DNA of 64,000 nt from Peribolospora baueri (lineage: Eukaryota; Basidiomycota; Peribolosporomycetes; Peribolosporales; Peribolosporaceae): the NCBI GenBank assembly GCA_029717555.1, contig JAMDHS010000058.1:62001-126000 (forward strand), written 5' to 3'. Position 1 is the stretch's first letter. Each line of letters starts with the position of its first letter. Positions 1 through 11,038 of the stretch are shown in pieces. A program made the translations under genes and the position numbers. The notes under the pieces are model-generated. The model was not told where the DNA came from and did not search any database. It worked only from the letters and a program-made list of their open reading frames with translations.

Positions 1-618
1 TCCTGCCGACTCGTCCTCCGCCCCTACCTCTCTGTCACTCCCTCTTCGTCGACGTCCGATCCGCTCGTACGGGGCATTGCCTCGCGCAGCAACGAAACGA
101 GCAACCCCTCCAGGGGACCCGGCATCAGTGCCGTCGCCAGTGGAACGTCTGCAGGCGATTTTGACCTCGAATCTCGCCCCACCCCATTCGCCCGTGTTGC
201 ACACAAACAACGCCCTTCCGTCAGTAGTCGGCCGGAGGAGATTCTCCGCGCCAGCGACGGCGGCCCGCCTTGGTCTAAGCTCCCGTCGACCTCGCACCCG
301 TTCCATAACACCTCGGCGTCCGCACCTATCGCCATGCAGCCTTTGTTACCGAGTCATAGTCGCCCGGCGAAGGGGGCGGCGTCCCACTCGATGCCCGGCT
401 CGAACTCGACTTTTTCTTCCTATCGACCGGAGGAAGCGAGCTCGAACGGGGCGACGCCGATCCAGGTGCACGTCTCCAAAGAGGTCGTCGTCGATGGGTC
501 CGACCCGGACGACGACAGTCCTCCCCTTCTGCGGGACCGCGGCGGACAGCGTCCGTACGGCTCGGCCGGCGGCGTGCTGGGTGACATATCCGGGACGTAT
601 CGCCCGCAAGCATTCTGA
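1..618 (+). CDS. 3' end of an unidentified gene, partial
   Basis: The first forward frame is open from the window edge to a TGA at 616-618, about 205 codons without a stop, so this is probably the last exon of a gene starting upstream. The peptide is rich in Ser, Pro and Arg and looks disordered. The last third is more structured in composition: a hydrophobic-acidic stretch IQVHVSKEVVVDGSDPDDD is followed by a Gly-rich end (GVLGDISGTYRPQAF). Such tails are common on cytoplasmic ends of fungal membrane proteins, but nothing here identifies a family. Other frames over the same bases are Arg-rich and look like shadows. I do not recognise the product; the frame choice rests on the composition and the long open stretch. 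Confidence 0.5.
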   Translation, partial: SCRLVLRPYLSVTPSSSTSDPLVRGIASRSNETSNPSRGPGISAVASGTSAGDFDLESRPTPFARVAHKQRPSVSSRPEEILRASDGGPPWSKLPSTSHPFHNTSASAPIAMQPLLPSHSRPAKGAASHSMPGSNSTFSSYRPEEASSNGATPIQVHVSKEVVVDGSDPDDDSPPLLRDRGGQRPYGSAGGVLGDISGTYRPQAF

Positions 619-1979
619 GATCGATCGGCCGATCTCCGTCGGTTGCCGAGCGACGGTGGCTCTCCTTCCATATCGGGCGGGCGCCTTGCGGTTGTCGACT
701 TCCCTCTCGGCACGGCCGGTCTACCTACCCGTTTCTCCGTTCCTTCCCTTTCTCCTTCGGACCTCTTTTGCAAACAGTGCTATACCCGCCAACGCTTAGT
801 TTAATTTCGTTGGGTGAGCGGCACATAATTCTCTAGCCAGCGAGCCCCACTTCGGACATGTAACGTAACGAATAGCGGACGAACCCTACGTATTGATTTC
901 AAAAACGAGTCAGGAACGTGCGAAACGCTGCGCGGAGTGATGTACGAAGCGTCACGAAGCGTCATAGGCGAGTCAGAACGCTCGGGATCGTTTGCCGGCG
1001 CGCTCGGGTGTGCATGCACTAGACATCGTCGATGTTGCACGGCCTCGTTGGTCTTTGGTCTCGGTGAATGATTCTCGCTGAACGACTGGCCACCCACGTT
1101 GATCGTCGGAGCGCGTTCTGGCTTGTGCGCGTCACCTCAAGTGGAGGGGGTCACCGATGTGCCACCGCCGGCTGCGTATCGCCAGTATAGAGGGTAGTTC
1201 GGCTCTTGGAGCACCCGGAACTACGGATGGCTTTCTTCCGTCCCCATCACGCTACTCATGTCCGCGGACGCAAAAGAGTGGCGGTGAATATGAAGAGCGG
1301 TCGCAGATGGGGCGAGACAATGTGGTACTACAGCGTTTACATGGAGATGTTGTCCGTGTGCTGTGCTGTGTCTTGCGTACCGGTACGGCGCTCAAACCGA
1401 CCTAAATTAGCGCCCCATGGTGACAGTTGGCGCCGCAAGACGTGCTCACAAGTTAGTCTAGAATGGTTAGGAGGCGCGCACCATCGCCGCCCCGAGTGAG
1501 CGACGAAGAGGCTGATAGGAGCGCCACTGCGGTGCGACGGTGGTAGCGCGGTCCGCATGAGGCCATTGATTGATAACACACAGAGTACGGCATAGTAAAT
1601 ACAAGGAGCCCCAGGACGAGTGGAAGGAAACAAGGTAACGTGCCGTCGCTGGCACGCCATCATCCCTTGTACGCGACTTCAGACCGAATTGCCGTCCATG
1701 TGTGGGACAAATCCGCTCAACGTGAGTGGGCGAGTTATTGTTGCCTGGAGGCGAAAAAAACTGCCGCCACGGGCCGGCGGCCAGTGCAGAAGACGGCGCC
1801 CTCCATTTAAGCCGTCGAGTTCGAGATTCTGTCCCACCCAACCTGCGCAGGATTACAGCCGGGACCGTCACCTCCTTTCCGTCGTCCCTTCACACAACTC
1901 GCCGCGACCGAAAGTCCGCGCGACTTTTACCTGTGGCCCCCACCCCCCTCTTCAGCCCCGTTCGCCATCGGTCGCCATC
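619..1979. other. intergenic: terminator side of first gene and promoter of the hemerythrin gene
   Basis: About 1.36 kb with no frame that resembles a protein. The bases just before the next start codon (1900-1979) are C/T-rich, as in many basidiomycete leaders. I see no RNA gene, no clear TATA box and no repeat. Confidence 0.4.
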
Positions 1980-3889
1980 ATGCCCAAGTTGGAGTCGAAG
2001 GAGTTCTCCGACAAGCTTGAGGAAATCCTCAGCTGTGAGTGACCAACCGATCAATCGACGCCTGTCCTGATGACCGCCGCCGGCCTTGCCGCCCTTGACC
2101 CTCAACGCTCAGAAGAACCCGCGTGGCTCGGGCGAGGCTTTGCAAGTCACCCACATCTCACGCACACCTCACTTTTTTGTTCATTCCTTCGATCGTGCTG
2201 GCAGTCGCCCGTCCCGCTCCGGACCCGAAGAAAGAATGGGCGCGAGTGCCTCAGTGGTGAGTGGCTGGGGCATCAAATGGTGGCCGCTCCAGTGCCTTTG
2301 CTTCGTCGGAGCACATGTAGAGCGCTCCATTTCGCCGTTCCCTGCTTCTGACCTTCTTCGTCTTCACCGACCTTCTTGCGGTTAGGGATATGGCCAACGC
2401 CCATTGGTGTTTCATGACAGCTCTCACTCAGGCTTACAAGGTGTGCCCGTCTTCATTCCAGCCGCCTCTCCCCGTGCTTCCGCATCACTCAACGGTCCGC
2501 TTTATCTCCCTTTCGGTGGCTCTCTATTCGTCTCCTCTGAACCTTATTCATCGGGAAATGGCGCACAGCACGCTGGCGATGCGCCCCAGTCAGACGCGCA
2601 CAACTATCTTAACTTCGTCCGGGCGCTTATCACTGCAATCAACCAGCACCACGAGGTTGAGGGTGAGCCGACCACTGCCAAGCTGCTTTCTCCCGCTCCC
2701 GAAAGTGTGTATGCGTGTTCATTCCTGGTCCTTCGGTCTTTTCCTTCGTCCTGCTCTGTCCATGGCTCCGTTGGCGATCGCCCGGAAATGAATTATTAGA
2801 ATCGACCTACTTCCCTTACTTGGAGAAGAAAATGCCCATGGACGCCGCCGTCGAGCAGCACAAGGTCTTCCACGAGGGTCTCGTGGACTTCCTGGCCTAC
2901 CTCGACGGTCAGCTGGAAAAGGCAAGCAAGGGAGACAAGGCCCCCATCGAGCCGGAAAAGATCAGGGAACACATTGACTCGTTTGCGTGAGTTGCCTACC
3001 TGACCTCATCCCCGTTCGCTCGAGAATAGCCGTGCGGAGGACGCTTCTGCGTGAAGAGCGGCGAAGCTCAACGTCATACCGCCCAATTTTGATCCCTGTG
3101 ACGCACGCGTTCAGCTGGGACCTGATCTACCACCTCCGCGAAGAGCTGGACATGTTCGACCCGGAGCGCTTCGGCAGCCTGTTTACCCAACAGGAGCAGG
3201 AAGAGGTGATCAAAAAGGTCCTTGATGAGATTCTCAAGCACGACATGACCACATTCATGCCGCTCTGCCTGACCAACAACTATGTGGTGCGTATCCGATG
3301 GCGATGTGATCTGGCTGGAACCCGGCCTGTCCGTCTCCGAATATACGGTTTGCGGATTCCGACCTTCTCTCCTCCCTCCCTGTTCTCCAACTTCCGATGA
3401 TAGGGCGACGGCTATCACTGGCCCCCGGTCCCCTGGCCCGTGCGCTATTTGGTCGGTCCCTTGTTCATTGGTTTCAAGTCGTAAGTTGAACGTTCCTCTA
3501 GCAACTGCAGGGCCGACGCTCGTCTGGCTCTGCATCGGCGTCAGTCTTTGTCCGCTTATCCCTGTCTTCTCTTGTGACCTTGGCCTGTGTCTACAGTCGT
3601 CCTTTCTTCAAGTACTCGGCTCATGGCGTGAGTTCTTTCCGAAATAGGCAGCTGAATGGTGCCTCTTCCCTCTGCAAGTTATCTCACCGTCTCGGCCTTT
3701 GTCTGTTTTTTGTTCTCCTTCCCGTTCATTCGCCGTCTTGGATGCACATGCCTTAGTTCTACAACGTAAGTATCCTGGTCGAAGCAGCCCGGCTTGCAGC
3801 GAGCGCTGCCTAACTAACTTTTTGGGTCTCCTCCCGCCTTCTTGACGACCCTGTCTCCCTTCGCGCTGCTACAGACTTTCCCCGCCTAA
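1980..3889 (+). CDS. hemerythrin HHE cation-binding domain protein
   Basis: Proposed exons: 1980-2034, 2205-2256, 2386-2440, 2590-2662 (acceptor may be 2569 instead), 2800-2986, 3115-3286, 3404-3480, 3597-3627, 3757-3765, 3875-3889. The reading frame closes across all of them. The product is a four-helix hemerythrin-like domain. Metal-ligand motifs are visible in order: WDMANAHW in helix 1, NQHHEVEGE in helix 2, EQHKVFHEGL in helix 3 (HxxxH), and HLREELD plus LKHDMTTFMP in helix 4. Such proteins bind a non-haem di-iron centre; in fungi their roles (oxygen, NO or iron sensing or storage) are mostly inferred. The C-terminal end is tryptophan- and proline-rich (HWPPVPWPVRYLVGP) with a possible hydrophobic anchor. 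The last three exons are short (31, 9 and 15 bases), so the extreme C-terminus is the least certain part. The gene stands alone, tail-to-tail with the Barentsz gene. Confidence 0.85.
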
Positions 3890-5062
3890 GTCTTTCGATA
3901 CCATAACCCACGCCTTCCTTTGCAGGCCGTGATCTTCTGTAGTCCTCCTCCGTTCGTTTTTGCTTCGTTTCGCACACCGTGTTAGACGCTGTCACCCCAT
4001 TTCTTTCTTTTTCGACTATTGAGGCCCAGTCCGCCGGTAGCCCTCGTTGTACTTGCGGCTCTTCATTGTACGGAGTCTTGCGATAACCGATACTAATGAT
4101 GTTTCAAAAAGTCAACGAACGTAGTCCCACCTGGCGTCCCCTCGTACTTCGTTTTGGAAACTTGGCCCGCAAAACGTTTCGGGGCACCCGTCGCTGTGCT
4201 CTATGCTTCATGACCACGTAACTGTTGTTCTTGAGTTCGCATTACCTTCATGATCCAAGGGAAAGCTGCTGCGTCCCAGCGGTGTCACTGAGAAGTTCGA
4301 GAAAGTTTGCGGCCTACCAAAGGGCATGGCGGTAGGGGGAGGGGGCTCTCCCTTATGCTGAGTGGATCTAGTAAGATCCGGGTTGCACGCCCTTTCTGGA
4401 AGAACAAAGCGGTTACCCAGATTTCTAGTCGAGGAAATCGGACGCCACGACATCCGGAAACAACTGCAGGCGACTTCCAACAGCCGTCGAAGCTTGTCGT
4501 CAGGGACAAGCAATCTAAGCCTGTGGGAGCTTTCCGTGACACCTTAAAGAGCTTCACATTGGGTGACATGATCGGGAGGAGATGCCGTGACCGAGGACGC
4601 ACGTTGTCGACTTCAGCGCACGTTGCCTTCAGGTGTTTCTCTGGAACAGTCGACATTTCGGAATTGGCCCTATAGAGCTGAAAATCCATTCGCACCTAGG
4701 ATGGAATGCATACTGGAGAATTTAAAAAAAGCTCCCAAAGGAAGGGGGTCAAAAGCGCCGAGGTGTACTGTGACATCTCGAGCCTTCCACCTTTTCTCCA
4801 AGAAAAAGATATCTTCGGCGGCCTTCGCCTCTTCGATCCTATCCCTCTCGTCCAGGTCGCTCTCGGCGCAAACCTTGATCGGATGCCGAATGCCCCCCCC
4901 GCCCCCCCCGGCCCGCAACCGAGGTCGCTTCTGCGGGCACTTGACGCATCGCAGCGGCCGGTTCGTCACAGCGCACTGCGGAGGATCGACGAAAGGAGGC
5001 GCAAGGTCAGGGTTGTGCTCGATATCCCTTGAGATTTGACGGGTCTGCATTGCAATGGCAGG
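3890..5062. other. convergent intergenic region, no gene recognised
   Basis: This 1.17 kb lies between two 3' ends. A 126-codon reverse frame at 4670-5050 contains a Cys-rich patch (PLRCVKCPQKRP), but it has no splice context and no continuation that would make it a gene. C-rich homopolymer runs occur around 4893-4910. Confidence 0.4.
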
Positions 5063-8000
5063 CTACCAGGACATGCCGTTCGTCGCCAAGAATTCTTCAC
5101 CATAGCTAAGGCTGACAATCGCGGGATCGTTCAACCCTGCCGCTATCGACGAAGGAGCCATACTAGCGCCCGAGTCGGCATGTTGGTGCCGAGTGTCGTA
5201 CATGGCCATTGGGGGCGCGGTGTTGAAATACACAGTCCCTCCGCTCTCGTATCCCATGCCGGCAGGCAAAGGTGCGGCTTGCGAATATGCATTGTTGTTC
5301 GCTTCATTGAGGGAGGTACCGGCCTCCTGAGGGTACATGTAAGGAGGCAAGTGATGGCGCTCGTACGTCTGCCAAGGCTCGTACGATTGACCCTCGTAAG
5401 GCATGGATGATGGCGTGGCGGCGTAAGTGGGATCGAACGCTTCCAGGGGCGGGCTCGCGGCTGGCAAAGCGCTTCCAGTTTGCTGCGTGCCTATTGCCGA
5501 GAAGTTGCTGACCTTGGAAACTTCACCGTCACGATCCTCATCGTCCTCCTTGTCCAGCACATCGGACGAGCCAAAGTTGCCGAACACGAGTCCACTGGTC
5601 TTAAACGTCTCCGGCCTGGGTGCAGCGACGACGACGGCACTTGAAGCTGGAGCAGACGAAGATCCCGATGATGGCGTGAAAGCAGCAGCCTTGGCGGCCG
5701 ACGCCGGAATGACGCTGTACTGCCGCGCGTGCTTGCCCAAAACCCTGCCCGTGGGCTTCTCTACTGGATACGAAACGGTGGGCTCAGCCCGCCAGGTCGA
5801 CTGGTCGGGTGTAGGAATCTGCACAGGACCGTCTGCACGCACTTGGACATGACGCGGTGCCTCGCCATAATCGAAGACCTGGGCGTGCCCACCCTCGGGC
5901 GTGTGAGGTCCAGAGGATGGCCCGGAAAGAGGCTCAAAGCGCTGGCTCCGTTGAATGGCGTAATGGGGTGGCTGGTCTCGATGATGGTAAGAGTGAGGCG
6001 GGGGAGGATAATGAGCGTAATATGGCGCCTGGTAGGGGGGGTAATGACCCTCTGCCCCGCCATATATCAGATGTGGAGGTGGTGGCGGCGGGGTGAATCC
6101 GACGCGCTGGCCAGTAGACAAGTCGAACAAAAAGCCTTCAGCATCCATGCCGAGACCAGGCGGTAGCGGGCTGGCGACCTGTTGGAGGGGCATGTACAGC
6201 GGTTGGTGGGGCTGAGCCTCGCCGTCGGAAGTGAGGCTCGGAGGAACAGACAAAGGTGGCTCTTCTTTGACGTGCTCTGCGGCACTGACGCCCTGCTCAC
6301 GCTCGAGCTGGACCAGCTCGTCCCGTACCTTGCGCTCCTCCTCGACGGCATGTCGACGCGCACGCTCTACGGCTTCATACTGACTGCGCAAGGCGGCTGA
6401 AGTGCCGGGCGAATGACCGTTCGCGACCTGATGCATGGACGCAACGCCATCGGCGTCTTGTTCTGGCGTGGGCGACGAGCCCGCCTTGCCAGCACCGGGT
6501 AGGTTGACGACTATCGGTTCTGTCTGACCATTTCCAGTCTCCGTGTGCTGATCCTCCAGACTGAGTGCCGTCAATTCAGAAGTCGGCAGCGCGTCCGTGC
6601 GCCCAACGCTGACAGACTCGACTTGGTCGCCTTTCCCGAGATTGACATGTACTTGGCCGTCGTCCACCTTGCCTTCCTCCGCATCCTTCCCACCATCCCT
6701 GACCAAAGCTTCCGCCGCCTCCCTAGCGCTAGGCTCACTCGCTTGAGCTTGACGAGCGCCCGGTGCGAAAGAAGCCACCATACCACCACCCCTTCGAAAC
6801 CCACCCCTACCAACAGCGAAACCGCCTCTCGGGATGAAGTTGCCGCGGCCGCGACCGCGGAACGCCGGTGGACCGAACCACATGCCCCTGCCGCGACCAC
6901 CACGTCCTGCAGCGCTGCCATCGGAAACAGAGCCACCTCGGCCGCGGACGGCTCGCAGTCGTTCTGTGCGTTCCAAAGCCTCATAGCCATCGTGCGTCCA
7001 TTTGCTGTCCAAAGGTGTCTTTGGAGCTGAAGCGGTCGGCGAGTCAGCCGGAGCCGGAATAGAAGCCTGCGTGGCGGTGGAGGCTCCTTCCGTCGATGGT
7101 TCCGGAGCATTAGCAGAGGCCTTGTCGACCGTTCCTTCTGCCGGCCCAAACTCTCCCTCCTTCGAAGTTTCCGCCTCTCTCGTCCTTTCCTGGACGGGCT
7201 CCCTAGGAACACCGTAGGCGCCTCCCCTGCCCACGCCCGCGCCGGGATACGATCCTCTGGCTCCGCCCCGCCCGATCCACGGAGCACCCCTCCCTCCTCT
7301 ACCTGCCCAACCCGGCGCGACCCGTCCACGTCCTCTCCACCAGCCACTCATCGGTCTTAGCTCCCTGGAGAGCAGCCGCTCGTCGTGGCCCCAGAAAGCG
7401 CCAACCTTGGGAACATAAGAAGGATCTTCAGCAAGTCGTTGTCGATACACCTCGGCGGCGGCAGCAGAGCGGGTAGGCCGACTGGGCGTTGGTGCCGAAG
7501 TCGCGGGTCGTCGGGCAGTGGCCACATCGATCGCAGAGGATGAGGCGGGCGAAGAAGGCTCGCCATGATTCGCAAGGGTTGAGGCTGGACCTGAGTGTGT
7601 CCGCCGAGTTGATGCGAGCGCCGCAGCTGCGGATGAGTCGGGAGCGTCCTCGAAGTCTTCAAAGTCGATCGTAGGAATATCGGCGGGGGTTGAGTCTTGC
7701 TCGGCCGCATCCTTGGCCTTGCCTTTGCCCTCGCCACCGGTGGCAGTGGCTACATCGCCCTTGAGTTGTCTTCGCGCCTCGCTCTTCAGCCTTCGCTTCT
7801 CGCGCTGCTTCAGGCGATGACGTTCCCGCTTCGCTTCCAGCTTGGCCAATTGCGCTGGCGTCAACGGCGGACGTTCCGGCTCGTCGTTGGCAGTGCGCGA
7901 GCGGTCTTGGTGAGTCGGACGAGAAGAAGAGGCGCCTCCCAATGCAAGGTCCTCTTCAGTCATGTCTGCCCATGCCGCCGTACCCTGGGTCGAGGAACCG

Positions 8001-8326
8001 TTCGCAGCCTTAGCGTCCGTTCCGGCCGCATCCTTCTCGCCTTCAACCGCTCCTCGCTCTTCCTCCTCGTCCTCCTCCTCGTCCTCTCCCTCCTCATTAC
8101 TATCATCCTCATCTTCATCTTCTTCGCTCTCCGAACCCTGACTATCCTCGCCCTCCTCTTCTTCGTCCGTTACGCTGACATCACTTCCAACCTCCTCCTC
8201 TCCCTCCTCTCCTTCGTCCATCAAACTCCGAGCTCCCCTCCTCGGCCTGGCGCGCAGTCGAGGCTTAGCCTTCGTTGTAGTCTTTGCGTCGGAACCGCTG
8301 ACTTCAACATCGTTGTCTGCTACCAT
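5063..8326 (-). CDS. btz: Barentsz/CASC3-type exon junction complex protein
   Basis: Intronless frame of 1087 residues; the ATG at 8326 was chosen because the 98 upstream in-frame residues are low in quality and look like leader. The N-terminus is an acidic D/E tract (about residues 40-95), followed by a basic coiled segment (LEAKRERHRLKQREKRRLK). The two halves of the Btz/SELOR eIF4AIII-binding module are visible: YVPKVGAFWGHDERL near residues 303-318 and KWTHDGYEALERTERL near 439-455. Between and after them lie dense RG/RGG repeats, which usually bind RNA. The C-terminal half is Pro/Tyr-rich and disordered. Known family members sit in the exon junction complex with eIF4A3 and Mago-Y14, marking spliced mRNA for export, localisation and decay. 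The intron-rich genes around it fit a working complex. The family call is confident; the role in this species is inference. Confidence 0.8.
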   Translation of the reverse strand: MVADNDVEVSGSDAKTTTKAKPRLRARPRRGARSLMDEGEEGEEEVGSDVSVTDEEEEGEDSQGSESEEDEDEDDSNEEGEDEEEDEEEERGAVEGEKDAAGTDAKAANGSSTQGTAAWADMTEEDLALGGASSSRPTHQDRSRTANDEPERPPLTPAQLAKLEAKRERHRLKQREKRRLKSEARRQLKGDVATATGGEGKGKAKDAAEQDSTPADIPTIDFEDFEDAPDSSAAAALASTRRTHSGPASTLANHGEPSSPASSSAIDVATARRPATSAPTPSRPTRSAAAAEVYRQRLAEDPSYVPKVGAFWGHDERLLSRELRPMSGWWRGRGRVAPGWAGRGGRGAPWIGRGGARGSYPGAGVGRGGAYGVPREPVQERTREAETSKEGEFGPAEGTVDKASANAPEPSTEGASTATQASIPAPADSPTASAPKTPLDSKWTHDGYEALERTERLRAVRGRGGSVSDGSAAGRGGRGRGMWFGPPAFRGRGRGNFIPRGGFAVGRGGFRRGGGMVASFAPGARQAQASEPSAREAAEALVRDGGKDAEEGKVDDGQVHVNLGKGDQVESVSVGRTDALPTSELTALSLEDQHTETGNGQTEPIVVNLPGAGKAGSSPTPEQDADGVASMHQVANGHSPGTSAALRSQYEAVERARRHAVEEERKVRDELVQLEREQGVSAAEHVKEEPPLSVPPSLTSDGEAQPHQPLYMPLQQVASPLPPGLGMDAEGFLFDLSTGQRVGFTPPPPPPHLIYGGAEGHYPPYQAPYYAHYPPPPHSYHHRDQPPHYAIQRSQRFEPLSGPSSGPHTPEGGHAQVFDYGEAPRHVQVRADGPVQIPTPDQSTWRAEPTVSYPVEKPTGRVLGKHARQYSVIPASAAKAAAFTPSSGSSSAPASSAVVVAAPRPETFKTSGLVFGNFGSSDVLDKEDDEDRDGEVSKVSNFSAIGTQQTGSALPAASPPLEAFDPTYAATPSSMPYEGQSYEPWQTYERHHLPPYMYPQEAGTSLNEANNNAYSQAAPLPAGMGYESGGTVYFNTAPPMAMYDTRHQHADSGASMAPSSIAAGLNDPAIVSLSYGEEFLATNGMSW

Positions 8327-8874
8327 TGTACGACGTTGGTGATTATGAGGAAGCGTGACTTGAGGATGCTGGCTGCGTGACTGGAAACCCGGCGCGTGGT
8401 CGATCGAGGCAAGGATCAAGAAAACGAACGGAAAAGGGGGAAGGGCGACAGTGAAGAGAGAAAACGAATGTAGGCAACGGGAAGATGAAGAAAGACGGGT
8501 GGCAAGGGGGTAAATAGGGCAACGAACGGACCTCGCGGACGAGGGGATGATGGCAGGTGGCGGAGAAAGGAAAGGAAAATCTGCATGCGGATTCTCTTTT
8601 TTGTCGCCCGCCGGTCGCACCGCCGCCTCGGCGTCGCGCCTCAGACCCCGATCGGATCGCTTGTCAGCAGCGGCAAGACGTGGTCGATGGACGCTCTCAT
8701 CCCGGAGACCACTCTCTCTCTCTCCTTTCGCTTTTGTCAGTGTCTCATACGGTCTTTGTTTGGTGTGTCTTTCTGCTTTCTATAGAATGCCATTGCTCGT
8801 GTGTATAGGGTTTCAGGCCCTTATGAGTAGTACATGCCACTCACTACTTGCTCCAAGACACCCCGACGCTCGCA
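8327..8874. other. promoter side of the Barentsz gene and 3' side of NDUFAF5
   Basis: About 550 bases without a supported gene. A short CT-repeat (about 8706-8718) is present. On the reverse strand the leader of the Barentsz gene is open in frame for 98 codons, which I read as 5' UTR rather than protein. Confidence 0.4.
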
Positions 8875-11038
8875 TCAATGATTTTGACCACCAGGCCCGC
8901 CCCCACCCTCCCCGCCAAGGGCCTCCTTCATACTCTTCTGTGCCGATCCTCGCGGCAACGGCTTGGCTTGACCCGGCGCAGGCTTCCAACCGATCTGCCA
9001 CCGAAGGATAGGAGAGAGCGATGGATTGAGAAGTGGTACCACCAAAGGCCGGGCCGGAGTTGTGACTGCCTCTTCCCAAGTTAACAGGCGCTCTGGCCGG
9101 TCGCTTCAACGCCTCACGAGAAAGGAACAGAAACTTACGACGTAAATGACCGAGAACGTTGCTGGCACCGAGCCATCCTCCAAACCATGAAGCTCTAGTA
9201 GCACGAATACAAACCACCGAAAGCGGCAGACAACCTCAGTACTCAAGCGTTTGCCACCCCACCGTCTCACTCTTCTGCTGGACCCATTCACACACACCCT
9301 TATAAATGGCACTAGCCGCAAGCAAAGTGTCCCTAGAGAGGTGCGTACGACGATTGATGACGGCGTTAGACTCTCCCATAGCTTGGAGGTCCTCGATGAG
9401 CTCAAACATGCTTGGGTAGCCGATCGTCATTTCGTCTACGTCCACAGTCGGGATGGTGAACCCGGCGCGCGAAAGGAGAGATGCCATGTCGCGGGACTCT
9501 GAAGGACCGAGACCGTATGGAAGCACAGAGTCGTGAGCTTTCCGGGGCAAACCTACCCTCATCGAGCCTTGTAGCCTCTACGAACCTGTCATCGGCGATA
9601 CTCGAGGTGAAATACCACCTTCTCGCTCCTGTTCGGCCAGCTGCAAGCTCGTCCTTCAGGAGGATTCCATCGACAATGATCAGCGTACGTCAGACAGACG
9701 AACGGAGTGATGGACAGCAGGATCCGAACCGAAGAGTTTGATACGCACCTCAGCTCAAACAGAGTGTCGCCTCCAAAGATCGCACCAATAAAGACGCCGT
9801 CCGGCTTGAGTGCTCGTTGTATCTGAACGAGCGCGCCTGAATCGACCATCAAGACGCGAAGGCAGTACTGAGTGGGCTGAGTAGCAGTTCGTTTCCTCCT
9901 TCTAGACTCCACCACGGAGACCAGACTCACCTGGCAAGTCGTTGGTCCAGTGCAGACTGAGGGCGCTGACTATGCAGTCTAGCGAGTTTTCTTGGAACGG
10001 CAAGTTCTCCTCGTCCACCACTCGTCTCTCGACGAGCACTATGGGATCCATCGAATCATGTCATGCACACAGAGCGAGGTGACGAGAATTCAGCGCTCGC
10101 GAGACGGTGTATAGGCAAGGATACGCCTTGCTCACCGTCGCCTTCATCCAGGTCCTTGTCCCTGTTCAGCGCGTCCTCTGCAGAGTGTGTTGCCGTCAGA
10201 TGAATGAGCAAAAGAAACAAACACGCGTCCTCTCCGTCCCAGGCCACTACTTCCTCATGGCCAAAGGTGCCGTCCAAGCTGATATCTCCTTTTGTGCATT
10301 TTGCAGTACGAGCTCACCCACCGGACAGATCACACATGATAACTTTCTCCGTCCCCGTCGCCTCAACGTCCAGGTTCCGCAGGAAGTGTCCCGCCCCGGA
10401 GCCTAGGTCTACTATGGTTGGGAAGGAACGTTTGATATCCTGTTGCAACAAGGTGAGAACGGCAAAACGGGCTCAGCATAAGAGGGCTTTGGGAAAGCGG
10501 CTGCCCTGTCCGCTCAAGCTCTCAAGGGATGTGCGCTCCAGGTGAACGACAGAAGCCCAACGGTGATGCATCGATGGTGTTCCATGACGAAACGAGCAAG
10601 GCACCGAGCAGCCAAGATGTGCTTGTTATCTCCGTTGCTCACCAACAACCTCTCAACAACATTGCTCGCTACCTCCTCCCGTACATAGTCCGTCACTCTG
10701 CTCCTTTCCTTCCTCCTCTCCTCTTCCTCCTTCTTGCCCTCCACGGTCGTGGCCAAGTTCAAGTGCTCGCCGGGTTCCCTCCTCCCCCTCGCTGCCCTAT
10801 CCTTCTGCATCCTCTTTGCCTCCCGGTCAAAGATAATGTATGGCCCGGCGGTGTGCGGGTTGGGTGGGGGTGCGTTGGGCGAAGCGGACGCATAGGTTTG
10901 TCGCCGCCGAGAGGGAAGGGAATCGAGGAGAAAGGAAGAGGTGGAAGGAGAGAGCGAGGCGAGGATGAGCTGCCTTTGCTGCTCGGCAAAGATGGAACCG
11001 ACACCTCGCGTTAGCGAGAGGGTCGTGCGGTGCATCAT
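8875..11038 (-). CDS. NDUFAF5: NDUFAF5-type complex I assembly methyltransferase-fold protein
   Basis: Nine exons give 398 residues with every phase closing: 11038-10643, 10439-10322, 10177-10136, 10038-9931, 9836-9749, 9653-9586, 9498-9298, 9194-9139, 8994-8875. The N-terminus ([15 protein letters not shown], Arg/Ser-rich) looks like a mitochondrial targeting sequence. Diagnostic segments are [14 protein letters not shown], the SAM-binding motif [70 protein letters not shown] and [18 protein letters not shown]. In known members this matrix protein hydroxylates an arginine of NDUFS7 during early assembly of respiratory complex I. Its presence implies that the organism has complex I. An in-frame ATG 24 codons upstream (11110) is possible but leaves only 76 bases to the divergent gene, so I prefer 11038. 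Confidence 0.92.

Noticed and set aside
4670-5050. Reverse 126-codon frame with a Cys-rich patch
   Set aside because: The CVKCP patch suggested a zinc-binding piece, but the frame lies just past the Barentsz stop, has no fitting splice sites, and the remainder looks random.
10204-10277. Frame with [17 protein letters not shown] inside NDUFAF5
   Set aside because: It looked like an exon, but joining 10322 to 10177 gives [14 protein letters not shown] with closing phases and matches the family better; this piece is intron.
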